DNA of 64,000 nucleotides from Hymenolepis diminuta (taxonomy: Eukaryota > Platyhelminthes > Cestoda > Cyclophyllidea > Hymenolepididae): assembly GCA_900708905.1 (NCBI GenBank), contig CAADRB010000019.1, positions 685,514 to 749,513 of the forward strand, written 5' to 3'. Both the position numbers and the translations under genes were made by a program. Within the stretch, counting starts at the first letter, position 1, and each line of letters starts with the position of its first letter. Shown piece after piece: positions 23,756 to 36,348 of the stretch. The notes under the pieces are model-generated. The model saw only the letters and a list, made by a program, of their open reading frames with translations, was not told the DNA's origin and did no database searches.

Positions 23756-26471
23756 TATTACAACCTCTCGGCCTAAGAAATTTCCATTCTTTCATTCCTG
23801 TGTTCAGTCATATTAACCAATGCAGATTGTTATTCTTATCAGTGGGGCTTTATGAATTCTGACCCGACCTCTGAAGAATACTGGCGTTCGTTAAATTTTG
23901 TAGGATATTTTAGAAAGGAAAGCCAAAACATATCCGTATGAAGAAAGCTCAAGTTCTGACTTGAAAAAAACAAATAATAATAAACATGTACAGAAACGTT
24001 GGTGTTTACATCAGAAGTAGAATAGTCATCAATGCATTTATCTAACTGATGGGAACAAGTTAAAACTTGCTGAAGTTTATGCACACGTACTAACCCATTT
24101 CTGTTAATTAGTTACTGTCAAGGTAAGAATATTATTATGAACAATTATTAAACATTTTCCCTTGATGAAATTAATATTTTGCTTTATATCTTCTTCATAT
24201 TATTATTGAAAATAGCACTTACCCCTTAAATTTTGTGTGTGAACTATTATGAATTCCGTTATATGATGTAAATAGTTTCAGCTGAACTATGATACGTTTC
24301 CGTTAGAAGTTAGGTTTGCCCTTCTCCTTTGACTAGGATTTCAGCTTGTAAATTAGACGAGTTACTCAACCCAAGATAATATAATCAGCGAATATAACAC
24401 TGATCTTTCCGTTTGATCCTAAAATATCCCCTTAAATGCTGTTCTTTTCAATGAAATCGGCATTTTAGCTTAAAATATCAAGAAACCACTCAACTTTAGA
24501 GTCCTACTAATCGGTATCCAAGACCTCTTATTAATTTAGACGAAAGAATTGGGGTTAATTAATACGATTGCTTGATAATTGTGCAATAATTGCTTCTTGA
24601 TACAGCTCAATTGAACTTTTAGGGTTATCCATAAATGCTTCTCACAATTATTTTTCGAACCACGTGTTAATTTAAACTGTTTCATATAAAATATTTTTGA
24701 ATTTAGATGCCTGCTTAAGCTAAGTACTATCACCTCACTTTACCCCCACATGGCATGACTGAGGTTACGGGATTTCAATTTTCCATTCTTACTCATCGCA
24801 CTCGCGGTGATCCAGTTTTTCGCACTGTTATCCCACTCTCGCCGACTTTAAGACCCACCACGCAGATCCTTTACTCTTGAGCTTTCTCTTACGTACTTCG
24901 CCTTGTTCTTCTGCTGAATTTTTGTTAATGTTCTTCCTTTCCCTTTATTCCTTTCTAACTCTTAAGAATTTAAACCGTTAATGTTGAATACACCCTCTTG
25001 GTCTGGGAGCTGCTACCATCTGTTGTTAGACGTAGAATAGTCTTGGTTCTCAGCCTCAACAACATATTCAGTATGTAAACTTACTTAATTGAAACCCTTC
25101 CATTATTTTTTTATTATTTTACTCTCTGCAATTGAGCAAAAATGATAAAGACGAAGAATTTTTTATTTTTAAACTTTACATCTATATTCATCCAAGTTGC
25201 TATTGATGGAAAAGAAGATGACTCTTTAAGAATCTCTTTTATCAGAACTAAAAAGAATACGCACTCATGTATTCACGTTCGTATTATAAATTTACTTGAT
25301 TTTATTTCATAAAAATTTAAAAAGAGCTGTTTTTGTTGCTTAAGAGCAAGAAATTAAGAAATTGAAAATATTGGAGAAGAAGTCAAATTTCAGAAAGTCT
25401 AGATTTTATTATTTACAGACTTGATGAACCTAACCTTCCATTGTACGATTACTTGAGCAGATCATGATTCCCTCTCTCCTTGATAAATTCTCCTCTTGAT
25501 AATAATTTAATTCTTATTCATAAATAATTTAAATATTTACATTTCGTCTTCTTAAATCGTTTTATCAAGTTTCACCTTCTTTAAACACACTTCTCTGTTT
25601 TCAAACAGGTGCATCGCTCTTCATTTTGGAAAAAAGGGCTGAACATTTTCGATCAGAAAAATCTTAGCTTGAAGACTTGATGATATCCACGTTCAGTCTA
25701 GTATCTTTGCGTTTCGTTGAACACGGCACTCCATTCGTTTTTTGTGAAAAAAAAGGTACATTGGTTTCTTTAAAACTTGAGATTATTTATTGCTGCCGCT
25801 TCATTATTGAATAAGCACTAGTGAATCTGCATAAAGCATTAGTTAAGAACTGCGACAGTTGATTAGGTAACACGTTTAAATTTTTGATGCCACATTAGAT
25901 TTAGCCAATTGAGAATAGGTAATACTTCGCATGTCTATGAAACTTCAAGTCTGGATAAGTCGCCTACTTTTCACTAATTACTTTCATTCTAATAACTGTT
26001 CCGGGACGACGATACTTTAACAATCGTCGTGTATTTATTTCTCACGAAGTTTTGAAAATAAGCTACCCTATCATATACATACTATTTGCAATAATTAATT
26101 ACATAACTATCCATTTTAGGATCAAGCAGAGTAAATAATATTACTAAATTCATTTAAGTCTTATTTTGATGATGAGCATCGTGGACCCAGTTTTTGGAAA
26201 TTTCTAAGAGCGAAGGATTTATTACACCTACACCTCTTCTTATTCATTTACTTATTTATTTACCACCTCAGGGCAGACAAGCCTCACAACTTTTCCAAAA
26301 CAAATAGGAAGAGAAAGTTCACAGAGAAGGAGTATGTTTATTTTTAAGAGGGAGTATTTAGATGATAAATGTGAAGGACAGGATATTAAGAGCCTTATTT
26401 ACTTCATCTGGGCTCCAGAATCATCAGGTCGACTGCTTTTTCAAATTGAAATTCCTTCAGACTTATTCTTT

Positions 26472-27011
26472 CTATTCATCATCTAGTTCTTTATGCGGAA
26501 AATTCAGGTAACATGCGATTTTGCAGCCATCCTTTTTCATATTATTTTTGTACCATCCGCCTATTGGGTAAAGAAGTCTATCAGATGATAGATCATATCT
26601 GGGTTTGTAGTAATCGATCCGCCACTGCTTTCTCATCTCACTTTCACCTGCAAAGAGGCGATGGCATTGAGAATCACACACACAATTTCTATTTCACGCA
26701 CATCTTTCAATTGTGGTAGATGTTAAATATTCGAGGAATAGATTTCCTTACAGGATTCATCATCCCAATTTCGCCTCCTTTCTTGCCGAAAGCTCGTTTA
26801 TCCTCCTCTTGAAGTCGCTTTAACCAACTCTTCATTTGTGCAGATTTAGAGGAGTCTATTTTTGGTAAACTGGATTTCAGTAACATTTTGCCTCTATTAC
26901 ACTTTCTTTGACCAAAGATTTAACCTCATCTTTGTAGTTTTGCGACGAGGTTTCTGGAGGTGACTTTGCTGCTGAGACTTTATCATTCCTTACAATCCTA
27001 ACATCATTCAT
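26472..27011 (-). pseudogene. candidate small gene of unknown function, frameshifted
   Basis: Not recognised. Reading minus: an ATG at 27011 opens 43 codons (charged, Lys/Ser-rich) that stop at 26880. Overlapping by a one-base frame change, an ATG at 26886 opens 45 codons to 26752, followed by GTAAGG. Splicing to an AG before 26636 gives another 54 codons and a TAG at 26472, including RKQWRIDYYKPRYDL and LLYPIGGWYKNN. The last exon is basic and aromatic-rich and looks like real protein. The stronger acceptor at 26671 would put a stop in frame, so the chosen acceptor is weak. Either a 99-aa gene starting at 26886, or a longer gene broken by one indel. Confidence 0.4.
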
Positions 27012-28656
27012 TTAGCATTATTCTGGAAGGTCTGTAGTCTATTATCATCCACTTTTCATAGGCAGCTGTAGTTAAACCACACAGGAAGATCAATTTCCAT
27101 TATTTTTACTTGAATTTTAATCGATAGCACTTTTGATCTTGGAATAGTTGTATGTTTCGTTAGCTGCCTTTCGGCCCTTATGATATTTAGCTTTACAGCG
27201 TTATTGGTTATATCTTTATCATTTGACAGTTAGCAGTTCACCTTGAGTGGGCGCAACTTATTGAGCTATGCTATATTATAAAGGTGGTTTCAAAATTCGA
27301 AATATTACTAATACCTGCTAAACGCTCTACTCAGATGAAAATGAGAGCGGAACAACGACTTATTCTTTAAAATTCATGCAATTTTATATGTTAGTCTTCT
27401 TCTGAAATCAGAAAACCTAGAGCTGGATCATTGAATATGTGATAATGAGACTATAAGAGAACCTCTGTTCATGAAAATCAGCGCAAATGTCCCCAATTGT
27501 CTTGAAAACGATTCTCCAATATAATTGAACTTCCCACGTATCCGAAGAAGTTAAGGACAATGGGGCAAAAACTGGAATTTAAGCTCCAAACATACTCATG
27601 ATTTTCAAGAAAGATATTTACCTTCCCTCCTATTCGAAACAATGTATTTAAAGTTATGCACCTTTATTTCCAAATGGTATTTGCAATTAGAACATTAATT
27701 GATAATTTTTTTTAATTATATAGACTTAGCAATATTCATCCGATTGATCTTGTGATCATATATTTGAAAAAATTATCGATCCAGATCTGTACAGACGTGC
27801 ATTCCGACGGAGATCCAAAGAGAGTCTGCTACTCTTTAACATAGCGTTTTGGTTAAATTTATATGAATTCTAAGCGACTAAGGAGAATTTGACAGTCATA
27901 ATATTCAATTCATCAGGATTCGAATAGTGAATAAGCAGATGATGCCCTATCTCTCATAACTTCTTCGGTAGAACGATTTGAAATAGCTAGCACAAAGGCT
28001 TTAAAATATCTTTGAAAAAATTAATAATTTTATAGTAACCTTATTTGAAACTTGTCATCAGAGACAGTAAGTAAGTTTATGTAGTGATGAAAAAACTATT
28101 ATAACCTCTGATTCTGTTAATTTTAAATAAATTTCGTAAGCAGAATAAATACTGCTTTATATAGCTGTTTAGTATTATTCAGACCTATTGTAAACGTCTC
28201 GAGCATAAATTTATTCAGAAACCCCTAGGGGATCAATCATGACAATGAAAATATTGGGAAGTAAACTATAAATATTAAGAAAAAATATCGAACTTTCTAA
28301 ACGCTGAAATCAGCTAAAGTTAGAATTTATCTCAAATTTCTACTCGATCCTCTCATCTTTAACTTGAAAATGACTAATACATGGATCAGATATTTTCCCA
28401 AGGAGGATAAAATGGGAAATAATTGTAGTACAATTAAAAGGCTGACAATTCAACAAGAGTTTGACTTTTAACGACATAGTCTAGTAATTCACATATTTAT
28501 CTTAAAATTTACTTAATAGAACTATCAAATAATAGATAGAAAAATTGCAAAAAGAAAAATGAAAATGAAAAAAGCCCTTTAGCTTTTACTACATTCCACT
28601 TATTTAATTACATTACAGTAATTACATTATTTACAATAAAAAATAATGTTCCAATT

Positions 28657-28662
28657 TTTATT
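28657..28662 (-). terminator. poly(A) signal of homeobox copy 2
   Basis: AATAAA on the minus strand, 82 nt after the stop codon. Confidence 0.5.
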
Positions 28663-28743
28663 CTGATGATGCGAATTTGTCATAATTCCATTCAGTGGCT
28701 AAGACTGAGATTACCTGGGCAAATACTACTATGAGTGAGGTTG

Positions 28744-30218
28744 TTACGGTTTTGCAAATGTACTCTGCAGAGGGTTCACAGAGTAAAGCTGTGAAGACAT
28801 CATACCAGCAATCTGTGCTAAATGTCGATATGACTTTGAATTCATTTGGGAAAGAAGTTGGGGTGGAGGTATTAGTGGTACTGGATAGGGGAAACGGAAT
28901 GGGAGAATTTTCCTCTGGTTATTCACAAAACCTGAATGCGAGGAAGGTAGTGGTGACAACGGAAGTAATGACGGTTGTATTCGAACAGAGGGTACAATAT
29001 TAGTTGGAGAGTAGGCATTTTCTTTCTCCCTATCCAAACTTTTCTTCTCCTTGTATCGTTGGTTCTGGAACCAGATTTTTAACTAGATAGAGCAGAATAC
29101 ACAATTTTTATTCATTTTTATTATAATACTTCTTTTCCCCCAACCTCCTTATTTTCCACTTCTTAGTGCCTATTTCGAAAGAATAGAAAAGCAGCTTTAA
29201 CTAAACATATTTACTGACCTAATTAATATCTTGAAATGATGACCTCTATAACCTCTTATTACTATATTTGAAATTTAAAAAAGTGCTTTACAACACTCAT
29301 CTTGGTAGAGAGCGACGTCATGGAGCCTCCCTTGTTAGGGGCTCGAATTCTACCTTCCTATATTGACCATTTCACTTTATGCATTTTTTTACCTATGGAT
29401 ACATGCGCAACATTCAAATATTACATTTTGACCAATGCTTCCTTCATTAACCTTTCTCCTTTTCAACTTAAGACATTTTGACCACATGCTTACCTGTTGT
29501 TCACTGACACCCAGCATTCCTGCTAACTCACATCGTTCTGCATTAGAAAGATACTTCTTTTGATAGTATATGGCCCGAAGAACTTTGACCTGGTAAGAGG
29601 AGAAAGTTATTCGAGCTCTTTTCGGTCGATTTTCTTGTGTGGGAGCAGATCCAAAATCTTCGGAAGAATATTCAATAATTTCTCCTCTCTCGTCTTCTTT
29701 CGGTGTTGGAGGAGATGGGAAATATGTTGAAGGTGATGTATTAAATCTTCCTTGATACAATCCACTCGAAACTTGTGGCAAATGTAGCCAGGGAAAGGTG
29801 AACTGACTCTGAGATTGAACTAAATCAGAAATAAAAAATTTATATAAAATACTTTATAGGTCAGCATTGAAAAAATTTTTGACATACCGGTGTCATCAAG
29901 GAAAAACGGATATTCATAATTTCGTTTTATATCCAGAGAAGGCATAATCAGGGATTCTGGGGAAAATTTTAGTGTCGGTGATTCAACGCTGCTTTCACTT
30001 CTATAACTACCAGGCTGAGGAGGAGAGAGATTTGTCGATCCAGAGTTGGTGGATGAGTTGTCTTTTGTGGACTTTTTATCAGAAGGAGGTCCATGTGGAT
30101 TACATACGACATCGTTGACAGACTTGAGTGTAGTTATTTCCATGCCGGTTCGTTCCTTGGTGCTATCGCATTTTTTGAGGAGATTTTCAATAAAAAATGA
30201 ATCGGACCCGCCTGGCAT
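28744..30218 (-). CDS. divergent NK2-like homeodomain protein, copy 2 (3 exons)
   Basis: Paralogue of the gene at 3335-4759. Model: exon 1 30218-29888 (331 nt, the same length as in copy 1), exon 2 29819-29494, exon 3 29082-28744; introns 68 and 411 nt, all GT-AG; 331 aa. It shares the eh1-like FFIENLL near the start, the conserved NLSPPQPGSYRSESSVESP block, and the homeodomain with an intron at 44/45. Helix 3 reads QLKIWFQNQRYK, that is Leu instead of Val at position 45, while W48, F49, N51, R53 and Y54 are kept. Other changes against copy 1 include Ala-Ile for Gly-Lys at 18-19 and Gly-Met for Arg-Glu at 36-37. The C-terminus is Pro/Leu-rich without the long proline run. The reading frame is open across all exons, so it is likely functional. 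Probable nuclear transcriptional repressor or regulator (inference from eh1 and homeodomain). Confidence 0.83.
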
Positions 30219-30281
30219 GATTTTCACTCGAATAATGAATAAACAGCACTCGCCTTGCAAGTCACCTTTCGCGTGTGCTAT

Positions 30282-30405
30282 TTATTGAACGATGATTGGC
30301 TTAAGTGCTATTCAGCTCGGACTACTTACCAATAACTGCACTAAATTAACCGAGTTTTTGATTGGCCCATTTTATCTGCCCTTCATAGCCAATCGAAATT
30401 AAGAA
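30282..30405 (-). promoter_or_regulatory. conserved CCAAT-box promoter region of homeobox copy 2
   Basis: Four CCAAT pentamers (30294-30299, 30329-30333, 30360-30365, 30389-30394). The first three correspond to those of copy 1. The CTATTCAGC module between boxes is also conserved. Confidence 0.5.
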
Positions 30406-31024
30406 TTTCTAAGATTAGGTTGACGCAATGAGAATAAAATAAATAAATCTGAAATTATACATATATATAAATATATGCTATGGAAGGTCCTTCCCAATTC
30501 TGAGTCAACAGGTTTCAAGGAGAATTAAAAGGTGGCTTCTTGTATTTATTATCTTTTATTAATGCTGGCATTTGGATAAAATACTGTACAATAATTGGAT
30601 TGTCTGCAAAAATTAATAATTCCTTTCCTGATGCTTAATTTTATCATTTTCAAATTTCAATTTCTTTTAATCATAAACATTTTAACTACAGGTCGTGCTC
30701 ACAATGCCGTTTAGAGACGCTTATTTTTCATTACTCATTCCGCATAGTAACCTTGAATTCAGATGAATCAAAAGAAAGTTTGCATCCCTAGCATAATTTG
30801 AAAGATTGGTTATATACCAATTGTTTTCTTTACAAATCTGTCGTGTCATACGAAAGTTACTTTAAATTAAAATGCTTTACTTATTTTAATTTTTTCCAAG
30901 TATTTATTGATTGGCTTTTTAGAGATTGATTTGTATAGAGAAAATGAATGCAGTTAAGTGAATACCGCTTCAAGCACTTATATGCATGTATTCAGTATTT
31001 TTATTCTCATTTGCTAGAATAAGA

Positions 31025-31110
31025 TGAGCAGCGAAGGTGTGAGCGTTTGTGACTTTTGATCCGTGACTGCAACACCATCCTACAATTTAGACTGAAAGCC
31101 ATCATAAGAT
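31025..31110 (-). mobile_element. SINE head fragment, duplicated with block
   Basis: Counterpart of 6035-6125 at the corresponding place of block 3; degenerate. Confidence 0.4.
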
Positions 31111-32734
31111 TGTTTGTTTCTGACAAAGAAATAGATATATCAATTTTGTAGATTTATTGTGTGAAGCATTGGATATCTAGTATCATTAGGAACAAATTGA
31201 AAGCCAAACAAAGTGTGCCCACACTTAATAACGCATTTTTGTTAATTAATTACACTTCAGCAGGAGAAATATTAGTTCAACGTCAATTTTCGCCGTATGT
31301 GTATGTCAGTTTGCAAATTCTATGATATGATATTAGAGCAACATAACACAATAACCCCCTAACCCATTATATGCTATACATTTCCGGTTCAGCATTCGAT
31401 TCAATTCATTAAACAAGAATAGTTATTCATTTCCGAGATAATTAAAGAATATTGATTTTTGAATAATCTAGGAATAGCAGTTGATATCATTTAATTACTA
31501 CTTTGCATGAAGTATTTGTTAGGAGTTGTGCAATAGCAAACTAAGTAGTACTCATTTGAATTTAAGATTGCATTGCCAAATTGACTTTATCTCACTTCAT
31601 ATCAGCAGAAAAGCGTCGCAATTCAAGAAATTGTATAATCCCACGTGTCTAATTTATGAACTCTCAAGTCCGTAAATGCTGCCTACTTTCACCTCTCGTC
31701 TGAAGAAAATAAAAGTGAACTAGAAAACTAGCGGTGATAAATTTGTAAGTACTGCGAGTTCAAGCATGACAAGAGGTACCATACTTTTCAGTAATTAGCT
31801 CAAGTATAACTTACTTCATCACAATCTAACGATTTAACAGAAGTTAAATAAGATTTTCAAATTGTTTATTCCCTCATTATGTAGTGTGAATTACCTGAAT
31901 CAAGGATACTATTTAGCAAAAATCAATGAGAAATCTTCGGGAGGAATTATACTTATTCCATATACTTATTCAGACAGAGTTCCGATTATTCCATAAACTT
32001 CTTCGTTAGCGATTGAAAAATATTCACTCACCTCATCTTTCTCTTGAACATGAGCAATATCAAGTAGCGTCTTGACTCACAAAGACGCTGTTACTGTAAG
32101 ATGACGATTTTATATTGGCTGGTCATCTAACGAACAAAGACCGCTAAACAAATCTCATTCCCTGGAAGTACCTGAACTTGCTTCTTTTATCATAACGTGG
32201 GTTCCACTCTCTCAGCACTAGTGTCTGTTTCCTTCTCTTACCATTCCCAGCTCCCCTTTCTACGTCTTTTTTTACGATTGTCCAGTGAGCGCTTAGTCCT
32301 ATCCAACGCTTTGCCTTCTCTGTTGAGAAAGGCTACTGTACATTGTTAACATTTAGCAGGATCATCAGTTTTCTTCGGAATAATCTATAATTCCAACTTG
32401 GCAGCTTTACTGACGAGATTAGCGGTACTAGATTATGCTCCTTATCCTGACATTTACTATGGGCAGAAACCTTTATTTCCAGAATCACATTTAAGATTCT
32501 GAAATTGTATAATTCCTCTTCATCCCCTCCTCTTTAATATCTGGGGGCATCTATATTAAAACTCCTTCACTGAGGCCTACTTAACAGCACTTTTCTTCGT
32601 TAAAGTTCGGAATTACCTATTGACCTCTTATCCCAGTAATCAATTTTAACTTTGTGAAGGTCGATAAATGAAGTGGCCAAATCACAGCTAGATCGTCTGA
32701 ATATACAATAAATTGAGGGCTCGCGATTGTGGAT

Positions 32735-32975
32735 TGTGGCGCAGTAGTTAAAGCGTGCATCTACTATACAGAATTCACGAGATCAGTGCCCATCGACGCA
32801 CATCTTGTAGCAAAGATGGAACTCACTGGTTAATTCTGGCGAACAAGAGGGTTTGTAGAATGCAAGTTTCCCATAGGGATTGCTTCAGAATACCTTCTCT
32901 CTACCCAAATTAAGCATCGGCAAAGCCTCTCCTATCCGATTTATAAATTTTAAGGTTGAAACGGTATGGATAAAA
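32735..32975 (+). mobile_element. tRNA-derived SINE
   Basis: One of the better preserved copies: a box A-like TGTGGCGCAGTAGTTAAAGC at its head, a box B-like CACGAGATCAGTGCCCATC about 35 bases on, then a unique body ending near an AT-rich tail (GATAAAATAAATCAAAT). Transcription would be by RNA polymerase III if it were active; nothing indicates that it is. Confidence 0.6.
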
Positions 32976-35900
32976 TAAATCAAATCCTCTGGGCATTTAT
33001 TATGTGAACAAAATGACCGTCCCCATTCTACTTGGCTCAAGTTTTACCGAATCAGTTTCTCATATATCTGCTATTTTATTATCGGTGCATCCCCAGAAAT
33101 TTGAGCTTAGAGGAGTCTACTTTTACAACAGAGAGTGGATATACTAAATTTAAACTCTTATACCGTACTGACTGTTCATTAGTTTTATTTAATATTTCTA
33201 AATCATTATAAGTTGCATTATACCAAATAAATCCAATAACCAAAATTGTGGGTCTGATGTCTGCTAATTTCAATGAAAGGAATGATTTGTCACACTTCGA
33301 GTAATACTCATTAAAACTTAACTATCTGAAATTGTTAGTTTCGTATACACTGTTCACTTTCAATTATATTTCGTAAGGACAGTAGATACTGTCTACATTT
33401 TCGTATCATTTAGCTTATTTTCTGAGAAATATCCTATGTCCTGAAGGGAAAACGAGGTAAATTTGGTAATAGAAGAGTGTTCTCTGCTCTGTGGGCAGTG
33501 CTACGTTTAGATTATATAATCTACCTTTTATCATATAAGATCAAACTGCTTTTTTCCCTTTTCAATGAAGAAATGAATGGAAGTGAAAAGACCGACCAGT
33601 CAGCATGCACTGGAGATCGTGTATGAGAATTACATAAGTAAACCATGAAATTAGAACATGAGGCAGTGAATATTCTGCAACTCAAATCTGGAAATTAAAT
33701 GAAACGATACTTTTGACACTTTTTGACCTCATTCCTTTATTTAATATGACAATTTGCTTACCCTAATTGTCTGTAACTGAAAGTTTTAACATTTTTCTCC
33801 AATGCCGTAGGTTATACAAATAATAGAGGAAAGTAAAAATAATGAACTCTGAGCTCGTGGAGATTATAAGATTGAATATGAAGAAGAAAAATCGGTACTG
33901 ATTCTTCAAACAAAATGTAGTAAACTGAAATGTATGATGGATTCATCGGATGACACGGATTCAAATAACAATGATATATTGTTTCACATTGACTGCGAAT
34001 GCCAAACTTGCAAGTATTTACTTCCGAATGTCTGAAGATACTGCATACTTCCCCCCCCCCTCCCCCATAGTGCTAATTATATAATCAGAAGTAGTACTGA
34101 AATATTTCAAGTTGGAAAATAATTACAAAAGTCTCATAGTTACAAATATTTCACCCCTGCTGAAAGAAAACTGTTCGCAAAAGGAAGATATCCAATAAAA
34201 ATACCGAAATAGGGTTACAACATGTCCAGAATTCATATTAAACTGCATTTCATCAAATCACACAATAATAGAAATTCAAAAAATTGCGATTCAAACGATT
34301 ATCTTTTGCACACGATTTTACCAAATAGCGTTTTATTTATACTTTTCAATATAAACTGTGGCATTATGAAATGAACGGTCTAGAGTGAGCGAGGTTGTTC
34401 CTGAAACAATTTGCAGAATTCACTTAAACAACTCATTCCATTAACTTGGAAATTTTGCGTCAGTCATAAAACTGGCCCTACTATCAAACAGCATAATTTA
34501 AATATTTTATCCTATTTTTTAATTATTAACAACTGGTTAACCATCGGTAACCACTCACCATGGATATAAGATTATTATCTTTCTCTAAATATTGAAATTC
34601 GAAGGCTCATTTTGACCCTTTCTTATAAGATTTTGACCTTGCAAAGCCTGGCGTGTAGGAAAAACCAGCTAATCGGATTTTGGATAAGGGATGATGTGGG
34701 TAATGAACAAATCATAAATCTGAGAAACACCGATCAAAACATCCTCAGTTCATAGGGCTTCTAAATTTGAATTTAGAGGATGAATAAAAGGAAGATTTTT
34801 TCATTAAAATATTGTAAATATGCATTAGCGTAAAACTACTTACATTGGCTGACTTAGGTCATCTCCTTTAAAACCTTATATTCTTAAAGCCTGACATCGA
34901 GGCGATAATAATTCTCAAATCAGAAGAACAAGAGATGAAATGAACAAGTGGTGTTTTTAGGTGATAGTGAAGGAAGAAGAAATGACAGAGTTGCCGGAAG
35001 GAAAGCATGTTACATGTCCAACCTGGGTAGATGACTTTTGAATTGTGTGTAAAGGCTAAAAGGTACACTCTGTATTACCGCTTGGTTTCGTCTATTTTTT
35101 AAGTCACTTTGTGACAATTCAGACTGAACAGGCGAATGATTCACTTTGCTGGGGCTGCGATATACATAATCAGATCATAAGATGATCCTAACTATGCTCA
35201 TTTATTAAAAAAGAATCATCCAAAGGTCATGTCAGAACCGTATTAACCTCTAGTATAATTGTTATTAAATTAGCCAGTCATGAAAAAAATTAATTCTACC
35301 TAAGTCAACTGTCATTATAATAATGGGGAACTATATATTGTTTTTAATTAAATAGTTGTATTAACTACACGTTGATTTCGAAAGTTGATTTTAGTTACGT
35401 TTTGAGTTTTATTTTTCCAATATACACAGCAAACAAAATATATTTGTTAATTTCTATGCGAGAAATAATCACGCCCACTTCATCTTAATACCCCTTTTAA
35501 AATTATTTTTTGGAACTTTAGTCAGCTGAGACTACAAGTGATCCTGTGGAATTGTGAAATGCTTGTGATGACCTAGTTTTCCATATTAATTTTCAGATGC
35601 ATTGTGCAATAGGAATAAATACTGACACTAAGAAGCCATTTTAATGATATTTAGCTTATTTGTTAGAAATTTCCTATGCAGGGTAAGGGAAAGAACTTGG
35701 CTAAACAGGACAGGAGGTAATTTCTTATTTCAAAACCTAAGGTTCCTAATTAACAACCTACTTTTAGGGAAGAAACATAAAAGAAAAAATGAGTTACTTT
35801 TCAGTTATTCTATGGAATCTCTTAGACTATATGTGAAAATTCAGTTAAATCCATATTAAGTGGGACAAATGTACTTTTAAAAGTTACATAAAATGTCATA

Positions 35901-36348
35901 AATGGAATCTAAGAGATCTTATTTCACCTCAAGTTAAACAAATTTGATTTCTATTATATTTCAATAAGCATTAAGATTAAAATGTAGATTCTGAATGTTA
36001 TTTTACATCATAAGAGCCATGTTTGCTTGTTTGAAAAGATTTGAATATTATAGGTAAAAACTCACCATTATAGCTAGTTCTATTCCTGCTTTGACGTGTA
36101 GCGGATACTACACTAGTAAGGCCTAAGTAATTCTTAGTAATTCCTTTGGAAATCCAAATAGGTGCTGACAAGTAAAATTAGTCTCAATCAGAGCTCTCTA
36201 GTATAAAGTCACCCCAAAATTAACCAGGCTATGTCCATAAGTAGCAAGAACACAGAAAATGTAGTGTGCAGAGAGTTTATTATAAAAATGTTCAGTAACT
36301 TAGTACAATTAACTCTAAGCTGCACAAATATTGATCCATGATTGTAGC

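Larger units (their letters stand above)
23500..28600. repeat. old segmental duplication block 2 (no homeobox gene)
   Basis: Diverged flank copy: 24000-24130 matches 31190-31270; 24480-24620 matches 6545-6700; 28100-28230 matches 33320-33430 and 9400-9470, in the same order as in blocks 1 and 3. The position where the homeobox gene would be is occupied by the gypsy element and the plus-strand homeobox relic. The interior includes the candidate gene at 26472-27011; otherwise I see nothing coding. Confidence 0.55.
28700..36348. repeat. old segmental duplication block 3 (homeobox copy 2 and flank)
   Basis: Colinear, diverged counterpart of 3300-12510 (anchors given there). Apart from the homeobox gene and SINE fragments the block is non-coding, including a run of C with one T at about 34051-34067. 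At 36349 the similarity jumps to near identity with the left locus. Confidence 0.7.

Noticed and set aside
24770..24960. Minus frame with a basic EVRKRKLKSKG segment
   Set aside because: Only about 30 codons open, with no supporting splice sites; too weak to call.
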